Assembly (NCBI GenBank): GCA_023413605.1 | Contig: JAEZPL010000824.1 | Span: forward strand, 1-8,281 | DNA length: 8,281 nt | Direction of reading: 5' to 3' | Source of the DNA: Pseudomonadota bacterium | GTDB lineage: Bacteria; Pseudomonadota; Alphaproteobacteria; Azospirillales; Azospirillaceae | Shown: positions 6,463 through 8,281 of the stretch, piece by piece | Numbering within the stretch: the stretch's first letter is position 1 | Layout: each line of letters opens with the position of its first letter | Position numbers and translations under genes: made by a program | The notes under the pieces: generated by a model | Seen by the model: only the letters and a program-made list of their open reading frames with translations | Database searches by the model: none | Told to the model about the DNA's origin: nothing

Positions 6463-6496
6463 CCTCTCCCGCCCCGGGAGAGGCCCCGGGAGAGGG
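6463..6496 (+). terminator. Strong GC-rich hairpin 20 bp after the cyclase stop
   Basis: A perfect 9-bp stem with a 3-base loop is formed by CCTCTCCCG (6463-6471) and CGGGAGAGG (6475-6483). An alternative 9-bp pairing joins 6462-6470 to GGGAGAGGG at 6488-6496, so the structure can switch between two forms. No T-run follows, which is common for stable alphaproteobacterial 3' hairpins. It is probably the 3' end of the cyclase transcript, and the motif resembles a dispersed intergenic repeat. Confidence 0.55.
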
Positions 6497-6514
6497 TGGC
6501 CCGGAGGGCATCTC

Positions 6515-6535
6515 GCGCTGGCCTGTGGCCAGCGC
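6515..6535. repeat. Perfect 9-bp stem hairpin
   Basis: GCGCTGGCC (6515-6523) and GGCCAGCGC (6527-6535) are exact inverted repeats around the 3-base loop TGT. This is a very stable hairpin in the convergent spacer. It could be a second terminator working in both directions, or the centre of a REP-like element. Confidence 0.65.
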
Positions 6536-6568
6536 TGACGGCATCAGGCGCATGCCCATGGCATCCGC

Positions 6569-6589
6569 TGAGGGCCGGGTTGAGGGCCG
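6569..6589. repeat. Direct repeat TGAGGGCCG, two copies
   Basis: TGAGGGCCG occurs at 6569-6577 and 6581-6589, 12 bases apart. It lies in the middle of the non-coding convergent spacer. No function is evident. Confidence 0.5.
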
Positions 6590-6630
6590 TGCGGGTTCAG
6601 CGCTTCGATCCTTGCACGACCCTTACCCTT

Positions 6631-6683
6631 CCCGCTTCGCGGGCCCCTGCCCTCTCCCCGGAGTGGAGAGAATGAGTTCGCAC

Positions 6684-6686
<3 letters not shown>
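6631..6686 (-). terminator. Cluster of three hairpins at the rpoH 3' end
   Basis: Reading along the minus strand from rpoH, TGAGT/ACTCA (6686-6673, 4-base loop) includes the stop codon and is followed by TTCTCT. Next come CTCTCC/GGAGAG (6670-6652) and CCCGC/GCGGG (6643-6631, 3-base loop). Together they should end rpoH transcription. None has a long T-run, so Rho may contribute. Confidence 0.4.
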
Positions 6687-7589
<903 letters not shown>

Positions 7590-7632
7590 CCGTCCCTTCC
7601 TTCCCGTCTGGGCGGCCCCGTCTTAGGCTGCG

Positions 7633-7659
7633 ATCATCCTTGGCCCGGACTTTTTTCAA
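7633..7659 (-). promoter_or_regulatory. Candidate rpoH promoter
   Basis: On the minus strand, TTGAAA (7659-7654, within CCCCTTGAAAAAAG) is followed after 15 bp by GATGAT (7638-7633, 4 of 6 consensus bases). A start near 7626 would give a leader of about 36 nt containing the strong ribosome site. CTTGAA is also the -35 motif of RpoH-dependent promoters, but no CCCCAT-type -10 box follows, so sigma-70-type use is more likely. Confidence 0.4.
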
Positions 7660-7697
7660 GGGGCACACCACAGGGGTGAGCCCTTGGGTCCGATGGT

Positions 7698-7725
7698 CCG
7701 TCGGTTCTTCACGGGATGCCGACGG
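7698..7725. repeat. Inverted repeat CCGTCGG / CCGACGG
   Basis: A perfect 7-bp inverted repeat (7698-7704 and 7719-7725) encloses a 14-base loop. It lies upstream of the proposed rpoH promoter and downstream of the right-edge gene. It could be an operator or part of that gene's 3' end. No T-run flanks it. Confidence 0.35.
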
Positions 7726-7789
7726 TTGGGACAACAGCCGTTACCTCGCCCTGTTGCAGCATGATACGCAAAGCAGGGCGCGTCGGATC

Positions 7790-7819
7790 ATTCCCGCCGG
7801 AAGGGAATCGGTGGCGGGA
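7790..7819 (-). terminator. Overlapping alternative hairpins after the right-edge gene
   Basis: ATTCCC/GGGAAT (7790-7795 with 7803-7808) and TCCCGCC/GGCGGGA (7792-7798 with 7813-7819) share bases and cannot form together. They lie 40-70 bases beyond the stop codon of the right-edge gene on the minus strand, so a terminator role is the simplest reading. There is no T-run. Confidence 0.3.
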
Positions 7820-7861
7820 GTCCGTTGGATGGGTAAGCCAGGTAGAGAAAGGGGAGATGGT

Positions 7862-8281
7862 TCAAACCTGGAACAGGTCCAGGATCTCACCCGAAGGAGA
7901 CAGACACCCGCACACGAGGTGCCCACCATGTCCGCAGCCGCCGTCCAATGTGGCCGTGAACTCCGTCACCGCCACCCCGCGCCCGGCCGGGTCATAACCG
8001 CGGACGACGCGGGAAAATCCGCCGTAAGGCGCTGACATCGTGGCGAAACCGGCCGTGCCCCACCAGAAGGCGTCGCCCTGGTGGGTGAGCGGGCGGCGGG
8101 CGTCGACGCCCGCGCTGACGAACAGGACGCCGCCTTCCCCACGTTCCGGGTCCACGCAATAGGCGGCGCGGCGCAGCGCGCTGAACACATTTTCGTGACC
8201 GGGCTGCGCCTGCATGGCCTGACGCAGCCCCTGGGTCCAGCGGCCGAGCATCATCGTGCCGCCGCGCGCCGCGGCCATACC
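7862..8281 (-). CDS. C-terminal part of a probable divergent calcineurin-like metallophosphoesterase (partial)
   Basis: The open frame ends with TGA at 7862-7864 and runs off the right edge. An ATG at 8276-8278 exists, but the frame stays open beyond it and the text reads like the middle of a protein. About 138 residues are visible. The layout resembles the C-terminal half of bacterial Ser/Thr-phosphatase-type phosphoesterases. LFVSAGVDARRPL (52-64) corresponds to the usual FVHAG...PL segment, and TLDGGCGHGGHLVCG (110-124) to the final beta-hairpin (typically D-T-G...GG-LT). The metal-binding histidines expected in HAG and HGH are replaced: FVSAG has Ser55 and VVRGY has Arg93 and Tyr95. The N-terminal motifs that would confirm the family (GDxHG, GDxxDRG, GNHE) are outside the window, so the assignment is an inference. 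Confidence 0.5.
   Translation of the reverse strand, partial: GMAAARGGTMMLGRWTQGLRQAMQAQPGHENVFSALRRAAYCVDPERGEGGVLFVSAGVDARRPLTHQGDAFWWGTAGFATMSAPYGGFSRVVRGYDPAGRGVAVTEFTATLDGGCGHGGHLVCGCLSPSGEILDLFQV

Noticed and set aside
7633..7660. Self-activating sigma-32 promoter for rpoH, suggested by CTTGAA.
   Set aside because: No CCCCAT-like -10 box lies at the proper distance.
7640..8035. Plus-strand open frame of about 131 codons in the right spacer.
   Set aside because: It starts with TTG, has no ribosome site and overlaps the right-edge gene in antisense. Its sequence is of no recognisable family.

Overview
The window is a GC-rich stretch of bacterial chromosome with the protein and promoter style of an alphaproteobacterium. 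The closest feel is Rhodospirillales or Azospirillum-like: the L20 sequence, an RpoH-type sigma factor, a sensor-type class III cyclase, and an M48 protease with a C-terminal LysM-like tail. The genus is an inference from family resemblance, not from a marker gene. The genes look like ordinary chromosomal housekeeping and regulatory genes. I see no insertion sequence, phage gene, tRNA, rRNA or CRISPR array.

Layout, left to right. The ribosomal protein pair rpmI-rplT (L35, L20) lies on the minus strand at 49-640, with a hairpin just past the rplT stop and a good sigma-70-type promoter at 729-757. Upstream on the same strand are a complete prolyl iminopeptidase (842-1792) and a secreted or membrane-anchored nuclease-fold protein (1929-2867) whose catalytic glutamate is replaced. 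A 60-bp divergent promoter region (2868-2927) separates it from a plus-strand M48 metalloprotease (2928-4385). The protease is followed by a membrane-bound sensor adenylate cyclase (4482-6443). A 240-bp hairpin-rich convergent spacer (6444-6683) separates the cyclase from rpoH, the heat-shock sigma factor, on the minus strand (6684-7589). A further 272-bp spacer leads to the 3' part of a minus-strand gene running off the right edge, probably a divergent calcineurin-like phosphoesterase.

How the genes relate. rpmI-rplT is a translation unit, and pheS would be the usual next gene beyond the left edge. M48 protease and RpoH both belong to envelope or protein quality control, but there is no operon linking them. 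The cyclase couples an extracytoplasmic ligand sensor to cAMP synthesis. Most genes appear to be single transcription units.

I did not find a convincing undescribed multi-gene system. The points most worth a second look are: a nuclease-fold protein with its general base replaced by lysine; a phosphoesterase-like protein lacking two expected metal histidines; two plus-strand genes that lack a Shine-Dalgarno and have promoter-like boxes placed for leaderless transcripts; and the paired hairpin repeats between the cyclase and rpoH genes.
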